Assembly: GCA_043758105.1 (NCBI GenBank)
Contig: JAYVOF010000136.1
Span: 1-28,779, forward strand
Reading direction: 5' to 3'
From: JANPPS01 sp043758105
GTDB taxonomy: Bacteria > Pseudomonadota > Alphaproteobacteria > Acetobacterales > Acetobacteraceae
Length of the DNA stretch: 28,779 nucleotides
Part shown: positions 1 through 7,686 of the stretch, piece after piece
Layout of the letters: each line of letters starts with the position of its first letter
Numbering within the stretch: the first letter of the stretch is position 1
The notes under the pieces: generated by a model
What the model saw: the letters and a program-made list of their open reading frames with translations, nothing else
The model's database searches: none
Told to the model about the DNA's origin: nothing
Made by a program: the position numbers and the translations under genes

Positions 1-1333
1 CCTTTCCGGGCGTCTGGGACAATTGGGCGCATAAAGTCCGGGAGGGCGGGTTCGACGCCGTGGTCGGCAACCCGCCCTGGGACCGGATCAAGCTGCAACC
101 GACGTTCATTGCAGCTTCAAGTTCTGCGCGATGATCTCCAGCCCGAGCCGGGTATTTCCGGCGGCGACCTGCGGGTTCTTCTTGCAAGCGGCGACGGAAC
201 GGGCCGATCCCGGCCGCGTATTCGCGATCGGCACCGCGGATTTTGCGAGCGTCAACCCCAACACGGGCACCGCGCCGATCTTCCGATCGCGCCGCGACAT
301 GGCGCTGACGACGGCGATCTACGCGCGGCTGCCGGTGCTGGTGGACCGCTCCGGGCCCGATCCCGTCGCTGCCTGGCCCGTGCGCTACGCCACCATGTTC
401 CACATGACCAACGATAGCCATTTGTTTCGCACACGCGCAGAACTGGAAGAGCAAGAAGGGGCATGGCCCGTCGGTGGCAACCGGTTCCAATCCGCCGCAG
501 GCGAGTGGGTACCACTATATATGGGGCGCATGATTCACCAATTTGATCACCGCGCGGCCTCGGTGTTAGTCAACGCAGCCAACCTGCACAATCCCGCTCG
601 AAGTGGCGACGTGACTGCCGCAATGAAAGCCGATCCATCATTCCTGCCAGCCTCTCAATACTGGCTTTTAGATCAGGACACACTCCACGGAGTAACAATC
701 GGATTTCGCGATATCGCCCGATCGACTGACAATCGGACATTGATCGCATCGATGATCCCGAACCGTGCGGCAGGCAACACAGCACCGCTGATAATCTTAA
801 ATCTCGCAGCGTCGAACCAAGCGCTCCTTTTAGCCAACTTGAACGGAATTGTGCTCGACTATGTCGCTCGGCAGAAAGCCCAGAGCACGCACCTCAACTG
901 GTATATCGTCGAACAACTTCCCATCGTGCCGCTCGCCGCTTATGCCCGCGAGTTCGGCCAGAAGTCAGCCGCCATTATCGTCCGCGAAGCGGTCCTCGAA
1001 CTCAGCTACACCGCCCACGACCTCGCCCCGTTCGCGCGCGACATGGGCTATGTCGATGCGGCAGGCGCCGTGTTGCCGCCGTTTGTATGGGACGAGGACC
1101 GGCGCCTGCGACTCCGCGCCAAACTCGATGCGCTCTACTTCTGCCTCTACGGCGTCTTCGATCCAGCCGACCCCACGCGCAGCCGGGACGATATCCGCTA
1201 TATCTACTCGACCTTTCCCATCGTCGAGCGGGAAGAAACCGCGCGATGGGGCCGCTACCGCAGCCGCGATCTATGCCTCGCCTGGATCAACGCGCTCATG
1301 GCCGGGCAGCCCGATGCCGTGTTGGCCGGCTAA
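1..1333 (+). pseudogene. Eco57I-type DNA methyltransferase remnant (5' cut by window, internal deletion and frameshift)
   Basis: The first 130 bases read in frame 3 as a methyltransferase core ending in FDAVVGNPPWDRIKLQ, where NPPW is the catalytic motif IV of N6-adenine methyltransferases. That frame stops with TGA at 132-134. The continuation is in frame 2 (400 codons from ATG 131, real homology from about 119), with the segment INPNT-like 'SVNPNTGTAPIFRSRRD' and the C-terminal 'LRAKLDALYFCLYG' and 'YIYSTFPIVE' typical of the target-recognition and C-terminal region of Eco57I-like enzymes. In this family roughly 150 or more residues normally separate the NPPW motif from the KFC-like strand that here follows within about 10 codons. 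I therefore infer an internal deletion plus frameshift at about 98-118. The downstream frame could still make a protein, but it would lack the catalytic core. It was probably once a restriction-modification or phage-defence enzyme. The N-terminal part lies outside the window. Confidence 0.8.
90..117. repeat. Inverted repeat at the methyltransferase deletion junction
   Basis: AAGCTGCAA (90-98) and TTGCAGCTT (109-117) are perfect reverse complements with a 10-base spacer. The hairpin falls where the methyltransferase jumps from its NPPW motif to its C-terminal half, so it may mark how the deletion arose. Confidence 0.6.
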
Positions 1334-1431
1334 CCCGGCACAGCGGCGTGGACGGCCTGTTCACGACGGATGCGACGGACGCCCGCTTGTCCGTCTTGGA
1401 AGAGGTCAGGCGCCGTGCCGTCGCATAGAAG

Positions 1432-1460
1432 TTGCAGCCATGGGGCCCACGCTTTATAGC
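1432..1460 (+). promoter_or_regulatory. Candidate promoter of tRNA-Ser
   Basis: TTGCAG (1432-1437) and TATAGC (1455-1460) are separated by 17 bases. They end 11 bases before the mature tRNA 5' end and are followed by a GC-rich stretch (gcgcgcgc), as in stringently controlled stable-RNA promoters. The call rests on spacing and hexamer match only. Confidence 0.45.
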
Positions 1461-1471
1461 TCGCGCGCGCT

Positions 1472-1561
<90 letters not shown>

Positions 1562-1588
1562 ATGACATCATTTATAGATTAGAGATAA

Positions 1589-3850
1589 TTGCTAGCAGCG
1601 TTTCAGTTTGTATCGCTGTTACAGGCACCGGCGTATCATCTCCACGTCGCGACCCTCGCACTCGGGGCCGGCAGCTGGAACGCGCATAGCGCCGGCAACC
1701 AACCGCTGCCCGAGTGGCTCGACTTCGATCCCGCCACGCATACCCTGGCGTTGAGCGCCTATGCCGCCGCGACCGGGACGGCTCCCGCACGGATCGACGT
1801 CGATTTCACCCCGGCACCCGTGACGTTGCCCGGCGGCAAGGCCACAGCGTCGCCTTCACGCCCGACAATCTGCTCGCCAACGACCGGGACGACAACGGCG
1901 ATCCGTTCCGCATCATCAGCGTCACGCAGCCGGCACACGGCACGCTGATCCAAACTGGCCCGCGCTACACTCTGGCGCCGCCCGCCAGCCTGATGGCGAC
2001 CGCGGCCAGCCGCTTCGCCGCGATGCTGGCCGGCGGCGGCGCCTTGCCGGGCTGGATGACGCTCGACCCGGTCACCGGCGCCATCGCCGCCACCCCGCCG
2101 GTCGATATCCTGGGCAGCACCACCGTCCAATACACGCTGACCGGCGGTGCCTCACCACAGACCGCGCAGGCGAATTTCGTGATCGATGGCAACCAGGGCG
2201 CCGGGTTTACCTACAAGCCCGCCGATGAAGAGGGGCACAGCCAGGCCGCAATGGTCACGCTGGTCATCACGTCGATCGACCACGCGCCGGCCGCCACTCC
2301 CATCGCAATCGCCGGGCAGGAGAGTGTGCCGGTCACCGTGAGCCTGGCCGATATCCTGTCGCACGTCGTGGACGCCGGCGGCGATCCCGTGCAGCTCGTC
2401 TCGATCACGCCCAATGCAGGCACACAGGCCCGGGCGCTCGTATTGCCGGACGGGGGCACCCAGTTCGTCCCGGACGCCTATAAATACGGCGACATGGCGT
2501 TCAGCTACGTGGTCACCGACGGCTAAAAATCCTCCACCGGCTCGATCGACATTACCTTCGCCAAGGTGCCGCAGCTACCGATCGCCAACACCGACGGGGT
2601 CTATAAGGATAACGAGAATACCCCGATCCGGCTCAGCCTCGCCTCGCTGCTGGCCAACGACGTGGACCCGGACGGCACGGCGCTGGCCATCACCGCGGTC
2701 TATCGCGGCGTCAACGGCGCCGTGGCGATCGATGGCACGGATGCCGTGTTCACGCCGTGCAAGGGCTATTACGGCACCGCCTCGTTCAACTACACGCTGA
2801 CCAACGCCGAGGCGCAGCAGAGTGAGGGGCTCGTCAAATTCCTCATCCTGCCCACCCTGAACCCGCCCATCGCCGTGTCCGACTCCGGCTTCACCATGCT
2901 GCAGGACACGACGCTCGGTATCGACCCGGCGCGCTTGCTGGCCAACGATATCGATCCTGACGGCCAGGGCCTGACCTTCCTCGGTTTCACCGCCGGGCCG
3001 GTCATGAAGCTCGATAAGTCAGCAGAATTGCGGATGGCCTGTTCACCTTCGACCCCGGCCACGCGCTCGATGCCCTGGCGGCGGGCGAGACGCAAACCGT
3101 GACGTTCACCTATCAGGCGACCGACAAGGCCGGCGCCACATCCAACGCCGCTACGGTCTCGGTCGTGGTGACTGGCGTCAATGACGTTCCGGTCACCGTC
3201 CTGCCCGGCGCCCAGATCGTGCCCACTGGCCTGGATGCTTCCATCCTCGGCATCACGACCGCCGATATTGACCACGGTGCAGTTTCGACAATCGTGGTGT
3301 CGGCGGGACATGGCACGCTCTCGGCAACGACCATGGCCGGCGAAGCGATCTCTGGCGCCAACACGCCGGTTCTCACTCTATCCGGGACACCGGCCATCGT
3401 GACCGCGATGCTCGCGTCGCTGACGTATACCAGCGGCAAGAATGCGTCGGACCGCATCACGGTCGTGACCAGCGACGGCATCGCGACGATCGCCAACGGC
3501 AGCATTTCCGTCACCGTGGACCCCGGCCCGGCCCTGATTCCGACCGCACCGGCCAAGGCCGGGCATGGACAGACGGTCCAGGTGGCAACGGTGGCACCGG
3601 GTCTTGCGGGCGATACCGAAGCGCTGTCGGTGACGGCCGCCGGGCGTGACACACTGGTGCTGGCGAACGGCGTCGTGACCTATGTGGCACCGGCGAGTGG
3701 GACGGGGACGATCAGCTACACGGTCACGGACCAGCTTGGCGATCGGGCTAGCGGCACGGTTGCGGTGACCGTCGATAGCGGTCCGGCCCTGACCCCGGGC
3801 GCGCCGGCGAAGGCCGGGCATGGGCAGATCGTTCCGGTGGCGACGGTTGT
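1589..3850 (+). pseudogene. Large cadherin-like repeat adhesin, decayed
   Basis: The reading frame encodes tandem beta-sandwich repeats of the cadherin-like/tandem-95 kind: 'LLANDRDDNGDPFRIISVTQ', 'LLANDVDPDGTALAITAV', 'LLANDIDPDGQGLTFLGF', and strand-ending 'FSYVVTDG', 'FNYTLTNA', 'FTYQATDKAG'. It is broken three times. There is a frameshift near 1836-1846 (frame 2 to frame 1), an in-frame TAA at 2524-2526 (the same frame resumes with SSTGSIDITFAKVP), and a frameshift near 3010-3035 into the frame that runs to 4043. The first codon available is a TTG at 1589 that looks mid-protein, with no signal peptide, so the 5' part is missing. Such proteins are normally giant calcium-binding adhesins exported by type I secretion. 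The tail runs into a HlyD fragment, consistent with loss of the intervening C-terminus and exporter genes. Confidence 0.82.
3510..3850 (+). repeat. Tandem 255-bp (85-residue) repeat in the adhesin, second copy truncated
   Basis: 'GPALIPTAPAKAGHGQ' (from 3510) recurs as 'GPALTPGAPAKAGHGQ' (from 3765), a period of 255 bp. The first unit is complete. The second stops after about 28 residues, where the frame enters HlyD-like sequence. Confidence 0.75.
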
Positions 3851-4043
3851 GCCGGAGGGCGATGACCTTCTGATCGCTTGGGCTGCCTCCACCCCAGTTC
3901 GGTGGTCCTCCAACATCGACCAGGAAGTTGATCTTCAGGGCATGGCGGCCACGATCGAGATCAAGACCGGTGACCGCCGCATCATCGGCTACATCTTCTC
4001 GCCGCTCGTCGAAATCGGGTCCCAGGCGTTGAAGGAGCGATAG
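3840..4043 (+). pseudogene. HlyD-family type I secretion adaptor, C-terminal remnant
   Basis: The last part of the open frame reads 'VVPEGDDLLI' and then 'GMAATIEIKTGDRRIIGYIF' followed by SPL and a terminal ALKER. The GM-x-EIKTG-x-R-x(2)-xYxxSPL...LxER pattern is the conserved C-terminus of HlyD-type membrane fusion proteins. VVPEGDxL resembles the start of the HlyD beta-barrel region. The residues normally between these two (most of the barrel) are absent, so two deletions are implied: one joining adhesin to HlyD near 3842-3860 and one inside HlyD near 3870-3905. HlyD normally bridges an inner-membrane ABC exporter and TolC; neither gene is present. An AAGGAG ribosome site and an ATG at 4044 follow, but the downstream gene they would have served is gone. 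Confidence 0.72.
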
Positions 4044-4046
4044 ATG

Positions 4047-5261
4047 TTATGTGTGGGCGAGGCTGCAGCCGCCCTCGGCCATCGGACGCCAGGCCCGTTC
4101 GGGTCCGACGGTCGCGCGGAGGGTGTAGAGGTCCCATTCGCCATGGCTTTCCGCCGGGGTTTTCACCTGGAACAGGAACACGTCGCTCACCACGCGTCCG
4201 TCGGCGCGGAGGCTCGCATGGCTCAGCACGTCATCCTCGACCGGAATTTGCTTCATCCGCGCCACCGCCTCACGCCCGGACCGTTTGGCCGCCGCCGGCC
4301 CGAGTTCGGCCACCGCCTTGAGGTAATGGCGCATGGCGGAGTAGGCACCGGCCGCGCCCATATGCGGCGGCATGCCGGACGTCCGCGCCATCACCCGTCG
4401 GGCAAAGCCGCGGGTCCGGTCGTTGAGGTCCCAGTAGAATGATTCGGTGCAATAGATGCCTTGCACGATCTCGAGCCCCAGGGCGCGGACGTTCTGCGGG
4501 TAGATGATCAGCGCGGCCAGCTTCTGCCCGCTTGCATCGACCCCGAACTCGGCGGCCTGCTTGATGCAGTTCAGCAGGTCGGAGCCCGCCAGCGCCAACG
4601 CCACCACCTGGGCCCCCGACGACTGGGCGGCGAGCAGGGCCGCGGCATAGTCGGTGCTGCCCACCGGGAGCGCCGATTCCCCCAGGACCGTCCCGCCACG
4701 GCTCCGCACCACAGCCGCAGTATCGTTGGCGAGGTCACGGCCGAACACATAGTCGGCCCGGATAAAATACCAGCTCTTGCCCCCCTGATCATAGACGGCG
4801 TTCCCCACCACCCGCGCCAGCATGGCCGTGTCGAAGGTCCAGTGCGTCATATTCGGCGTGCAAGACTTCCCGCTCAGCTCCGCCGAGCCCACGTTATTGG
4901 CCAGCATGACCCGGTCCGCGTCGCGGATGAGCGCGTTGACCGACAGCGCGATGGCGGAGTTATTGAACTCCATAATGGCATCCACCCCATCGGCCAACCA
5001 TTGCCGGGCAATGGCGGTCCCGGTGTCCGGACTGTTGCGATGATCGGCCGAGATCAACTCAACATCGAAGGCGCGGCCCTCCGGCAGCTCGAGAATAGCC
5101 TGCCGCGCACACTCCAGCGACAGACGTCCGCCCAGATGACTATAGGGCCCGGACGCGTCCTGCAGCATGCCAACCCGGATGATGGGGCGTGCTTGCCCTC
5201 GGGCGCGCGGGGTGATGGCAAGCGCGGCTGATCCCGCCAGCATGAGGCGCCGTGTCTGCAT
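4047..5261 (-). CDS. ABC transporter substrate-binding protein, branched-chain amino acid type (orphan)
   Basis: A 404-residue periplasmic binding protein of the LivJ/LivK (Peripla_BP_6) fold. It opens with a twin-arginine signal-like N-terminus (MQTRRLMLAGSAALA...RGQA). The mature part starts 'IIRVGMLQDASGPYSHLGG', the usual first strand and ligand loop of this family, and 'GKSWYFIRADYVFGRDLAND' marks the second lobe. ATG 5261 is preceded by a GGGAAGGAA ribosome site. No permease or ATPase is adjacent, so it is an orphan that may use a distant transporter. Its C-terminus (FQVKTPAESHGEWDL...EGGC) closely matches the SBP at 27369-28586, showing paralogy. It runs tail-to-tail into the HlyD remnant with only three bases between. 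The ligand cannot be read from sequence. Confidence 0.9.
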   Translation of the reverse strand: MQTRRLMLAGSAALAITPRARGQARPIIRVGMLQDASGPYSHLGGRLSLECARQAILELPEGRAFDVELISADHRNSPDTGTAIARQWLADGVDAIMEFNNSAIALSVNALIRDADRVMLANNVGSAELSGKSCTPNMTHWTFDTAMLARVVGNAVYDQGGKSWYFIRADYVFGRDLANDTAAVVRSRGGTVLGESALPVGSTDYAAALLAAQSSGAQVVALALAGSDLLNCIKQAAEFGVDASGQKLAALIIYPQNVRALGLEIVQGIYCTESFYWDLNDRTRGFARRVMARTSGMPPHMGAAGAYSAMRHYLKAVAELGPAAAKRSGREAVARMKQIPVEDDVLSHASLRADGRVVSDVFLFQVKTPAESHGEWDLYTLRATVGPERAWRPMAEGGCSLAHT

Positions 5262-5340
5262 CGGCTGGTTTCCTTCCCTTCGGCGATAGGACTGGATTTG
5301 AGAACGGCAGTCAAGGGATCATACTGGTGGGTAGAAGCGC

Positions 5341-5423
5341 TGGGTTTCACTCAATCCTACGGCTCCTTTCGTTCGATGGTCTGCACGCCTCCACGGCCTG
5401 GACCGTAGGACGGGTGAAACCCA
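5341..5423. repeat. Palindromic repeat family A, diverged copy
   Basis: The arms tgggtttcac...cctacgg (5341-5362) and ccgtagg...gtgaaaccca (5403-5423) form an imperfect hairpin with a 40-base loop. They match the perfect copy at 15129-15182. The element lies upstream of the orphan SBP and of hicA. Confidence 0.7.
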
Positions 5424-5473
5424 TCTCTGGCTAATTTCCGGACGCATATCCGCTTGTGTTGACGAGCGATTTG

Positions 5474-5489
5474 GTGCATATACTTGCAC
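5474..5489. promoter_or_regulatory. Candidate hicAB operator over the -10 region
   Basis: GTGCA (5474-5478) and TGCAC (5485-5489) form a perfect inverted repeat flanking TATACT (5479-5484), a good -10 hexamer. TTGACG (5459-5464) is present upstream but only 14 bases away; TTGTGT (5454-5459) would give 19. HicB-type antitoxins commonly repress their own promoter through such sites, so this is a reasonable operator, unproven. Confidence 0.4.
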
Positions 5490-5510
5490 AGGTTACCTAG
5501 GAGAGGGCGG

Positions 5511-5699
5511 TTGCCGAGCCCGGAAACCAATCACACCAAGATCGCCAAACGGCTGGAAGCTGAAGGCTGGAAAAATGAAGGAGGCAAGAACTACGATAAA
5601 TATATCAAACCAGGAATGACAATCCCCATACTTCTGCCGAGGCATCGGACACTGAGCATCGGTGTTGCGCGGAGTATCGCCAAGGTTGCCGGGTGGTAG
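5511..5699 (+). CDS. hicA: HicA-like mRNA interferase toxin, probably inactive
   Basis: A 62-residue protein. 'KIAKRLEAEGWKNEGGKNYD' and 'RHRTLSIGVARSIAKVAGW' match the YcfA/HicA double-stranded-RNA-binding-like fold, whose toxins cleave mRNA and tmRNA. I chose the TTG start at 5511 because AGGAGAGG lies 4 bases upstream; an earlier TTG at 5484 lies within the promoter. The family's catalytic histidine normally sits in a GGxHDKY-like segment, and here that place reads GGKNYDKY, so the histidine is absent and one residue is added. The toxin may be dead while the antitoxin is kept. It is followed 42 bases later by the HicB-type gene in the usual toxin-antitoxin order. Both genes are AT-richer than their neighbours, suggesting transfer. 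Confidence 0.75.
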   Translation: MPSPETNHTKIAKRLEAEGWKNEGGKNYDKYIKPGMTIPILLPRHRTLSIGVARSIAKVAGW

Positions 5700-5741
5700 T
5701 TTTATACGTGTTCTGTGCCCTATGACACCGGAGTGATGAAG

Positions 5742-6149
5742 ATGCGTTATTTGGCTTTAATCGATGGCACGAAGGGAGCGTACGGGGTTGTATTCCCCGA
5801 TCTTCCAGGCTGCGTCGCGATGGGCGCCACCATGGACAAAGCCATGGTGGTGGCCTCAGAGGCACTCGGCGATTGGATCAGCACTGTCGAAGCAGGCGGG
5901 AGCACTGTTCCAGCGGCTCGAACCGCTGAAGAATTGCTGGCTGATCCAGAGATCGCGGAAGCACTCCGTGATGGTTCGGCCTTGACGTCCGTGATGGTGG
6001 TGCGTTCGACAGGGAAGCCCGTTCGGGCAAACTTGTCTTTGGATAAGGGCGTCGTGACCGCAATTGACGCTGCGGCGGAACGTAGGGGTGTGACAAGGTC
6101 GGCCATGGTGGAAATCATCGCCCGCCAGCACCTTCCGGAGATGGCTTAA
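5742..6149 (+). CDS. hicB: HicB-family antitoxin
   Basis: A 135-residue protein. The N-terminal half, MRYLALIDGTKGAYGVVFPD then LPGCVAMG, is the HicB RNase-H-like domain that binds and neutralises HicA. The C-terminal half, 'VRANLSLDKGVVTAIDAAAE' then RRGVTRSAMVEIIARQ, is a ribbon-helix-helix-type DNA-binding segment expected to bind the operon's own promoter. ATG 5742 is used because GGAG lies 8 bases upstream; ATG 5736 and GTG 5715 are also in frame. It pairs with the small toxin gene just upstream, forming a two-gene toxin-antitoxin operon that probably stabilises this decayed island. Confidence 0.85.
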   Translation: MRYLALIDGTKGAYGVVFPDLPGCVAMGATMDKAMVVASEALGDWISTVEAGGSTVPAARTAEELLADPEIAEALRDGSALTSVMVVRSTGKPVRANLSLDKGVVTAIDAAAERRGVTRSAMVEIIARQHLPEMA

Positions 6150-6246
6150 TATATGAGCCTGGGCCATCAATTTAGAAACGAAGCTAGCGGGGATCGGGTC
6201 GATGACGCCGAAGTGTGACGGGATAAGAACGATGAGAAGTAGGTAA

Positions 6247-6483
6247 AGCTTTAAAGACGAGTGGATTAAATATTCTGGATTAAACTATTCAATTGAGGAT
6301 TGCTGGCTTCGTGACAATGTCGCCGCGCTCTTTGATATCGGGGAACCTAACGAACAACAACAGATGGTTCTACACATGGCCGATATGCGGCTAAACTTGC
6401 TTGATCTGCCGGCTGGAGCATGGCCTAACCACAAAAAAGAACTTATGGCCCTGGCTCACACATTGTTTGGCCCTTGCCAATGA
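6247..6483 (+). pseudogene. Short AT-richer open frame without a start, probable gene fragment
   Basis: This frame is open for 78 codons between TAA 6244-6246 and TGA 6481-6483. It gives a protein-like sequence (DEWIKYSGLNYSIEDCWLRD..., ...MADMRLNLLDLPAGAWPNHK). No ATG, GTG or TTG occurs in frame before ATG 6364, which would leave only 39 residues. I do not recognise a family. The surrounding 6150-6530 gap shows nothing else: no tRNA, no clear terminator and no repeat. It is most likely a leftover of a gene carried with the toxin-antitoxin pair. Confidence 0.3.
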
Positions 6484-6530
6484 ACTCAGTCCTAACTGCC
6501 AGCTTGTGTTTGCGATGTGCATTCCGGGGT

Positions 6531-7685
6531 TTAGGGCGCCGACTCAATCCCATGTTCCCTCAACACCTCCACAGTGTGCTCGCCCAGGCGAGGCGGTAAT
6601 CGGCGGATGCTCGGCGGGCTGGCAGATAAATGAACCGGGCTCACCGGGAGCCGAAGCGTGCCCTCGGTCTCGTGCTCGAAGTGTTGCCAGAAGCCTGTGG
6701 TGGTCAAATGCGGGTCGTCGAGCAAATCCTCCAAATCGTTCAGCACGGCGTGCGGGATATCGGTGGGCTCCAGCAGTGCCAGCCATTCGGCGTTGCTGCG
6801 GCGACAAACCTGGCGGCCGATTTCGGCGTAGACGTTCTGGAGATTGCCCTGCCGCCCGCGCATGGTCGCAAACGCTGGGTCGGCGGCGAGGTCCGGGCGG
6901 TCGATCAGCACGAAGAACTGGCGCCAATGCGGGTCATTGTATGGCAGCAGGCATAGATAGCCATCCAGCGTCGCGAACGGGCGGCGCATGCCCTGGCGGA
7001 TCGGCTCGTAGCCCATTTGCCCGACCGTGGGCTCGAACACCGCGCCACCCAAATGCTCGTGCGAGAGGAAGGCGACCATCGTCTCCAGCATGGGCACGCC
7101 GACCTCTTGGCCGAGGCCGGTGCGCTCGCGATGGAACAGGGCCAGCATGATGGCGTAGGCGGCGTGCACGGCGGCGACTTTGTCGGCGATGATCGTGGGC
7201 ACATACCTGGGCTCGCCGGCGGCGATCTTTTGCAGCATCGCGAGGCCGGATAGCGCCTGGATGATGTCGTCATAGGCGGGCCGTCCGCCATAGGGGCCGT
7301 CATCCTGGAAGCCGCGGACGTGACAATAGATCAAGCGCGGATTGGCCGCCGCAAGTGCCGCGTAGGACAGGCCGAGCCGGGCCGCCGGGCCGGTGCGGAT
7401 CGAATGCAGCAGCACGTCGGCACTTGCCGCTAGCCGGCGTAGGATGTCCTGGCCGCCGGGCGTCTTTAAATCCAGCACGATGCTGCGCTTGTTGCGGTTG
7501 TTGGCCAAATAGAGCGAGCCCATTTGCTCGTTCCGCCTGGGCCCGATCGAGCGGGTCACGTCGCCCTCCGGGCCTTCGATTTTGATCACGTCGGCGCCCA
7601 TGTCGCCCAAATATTGCCCGGCCATCGGCCCCAGGATCACCGACGACAGATCGAGTACGGTGATCCCATGGAGGGGACCGTTCAT
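6531..7685 (-). CDS. CaiB/BaiF (class III) CoA-transferase
   Basis: A 384-residue enzyme of the formyl-CoA/carnitine CoA-transferase family, which moves CoA between carboxylic acids through an aspartyl-CoA anhydride. The N-terminus 'GITVLDLSSVILGPMAGQYL' then GDMGADVIKIEGPEGD is diagnostic. The catalytic aspartate is predicted as Asp139 in GRPAYDDIIQALSGL. The length is close to the family norm. ATG 7685 is preferred over GTG 7697 because it immediately follows the stop of the acyl-CoA dehydrogenase (TGAGATG), indicating translational coupling. It is the last gene of the leftward monooxygenase / dehydrogenase / transferase operon, where it would load or recycle CoA on the acid being degraded. 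The exact substrate is unknown. Confidence 0.92.
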   Translation of the reverse strand: MNGPLHGITVLDLSSVILGPMAGQYLGDMGADVIKIEGPEGDVTRSIGPRRNEQMGSLYLANNRNKRSIVLDLKTPGGQDILRRLAASADVLLHSIRTGPAARLGLSYAALAAANPRLIYCHVRGFQDDGPYGGRPAYDDIIQALSGLAMLQKIAAGEPRYVPTIIADKVAAVHAAYAIMLALFHRERTGLGQEVGVPMLETMVAFLSHEHLGGAVFEPTVGQMGYEPIRQGMRRPFATLDGYLCLLPYNDPHWRQFFVLIDRPDLAADPAFATMRGRQGNLQNVYAEIGRQVCRRSNAEWLALLEPTDIPHAVLNDLEDLLDDPHLTTTGFWQHFEHETEGTLRLPVSPVHLSASPPSIRRLPPRLGEHTVEVLREHGIESAP

Positions 7686-7686
7686 C

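Noticed and set aside
4461..5231. 256-codon open frame opposite the orphan SBP
   Set aside because: Antisense to a recognisable signal-bearing binding protein; no motif or ribosome site.
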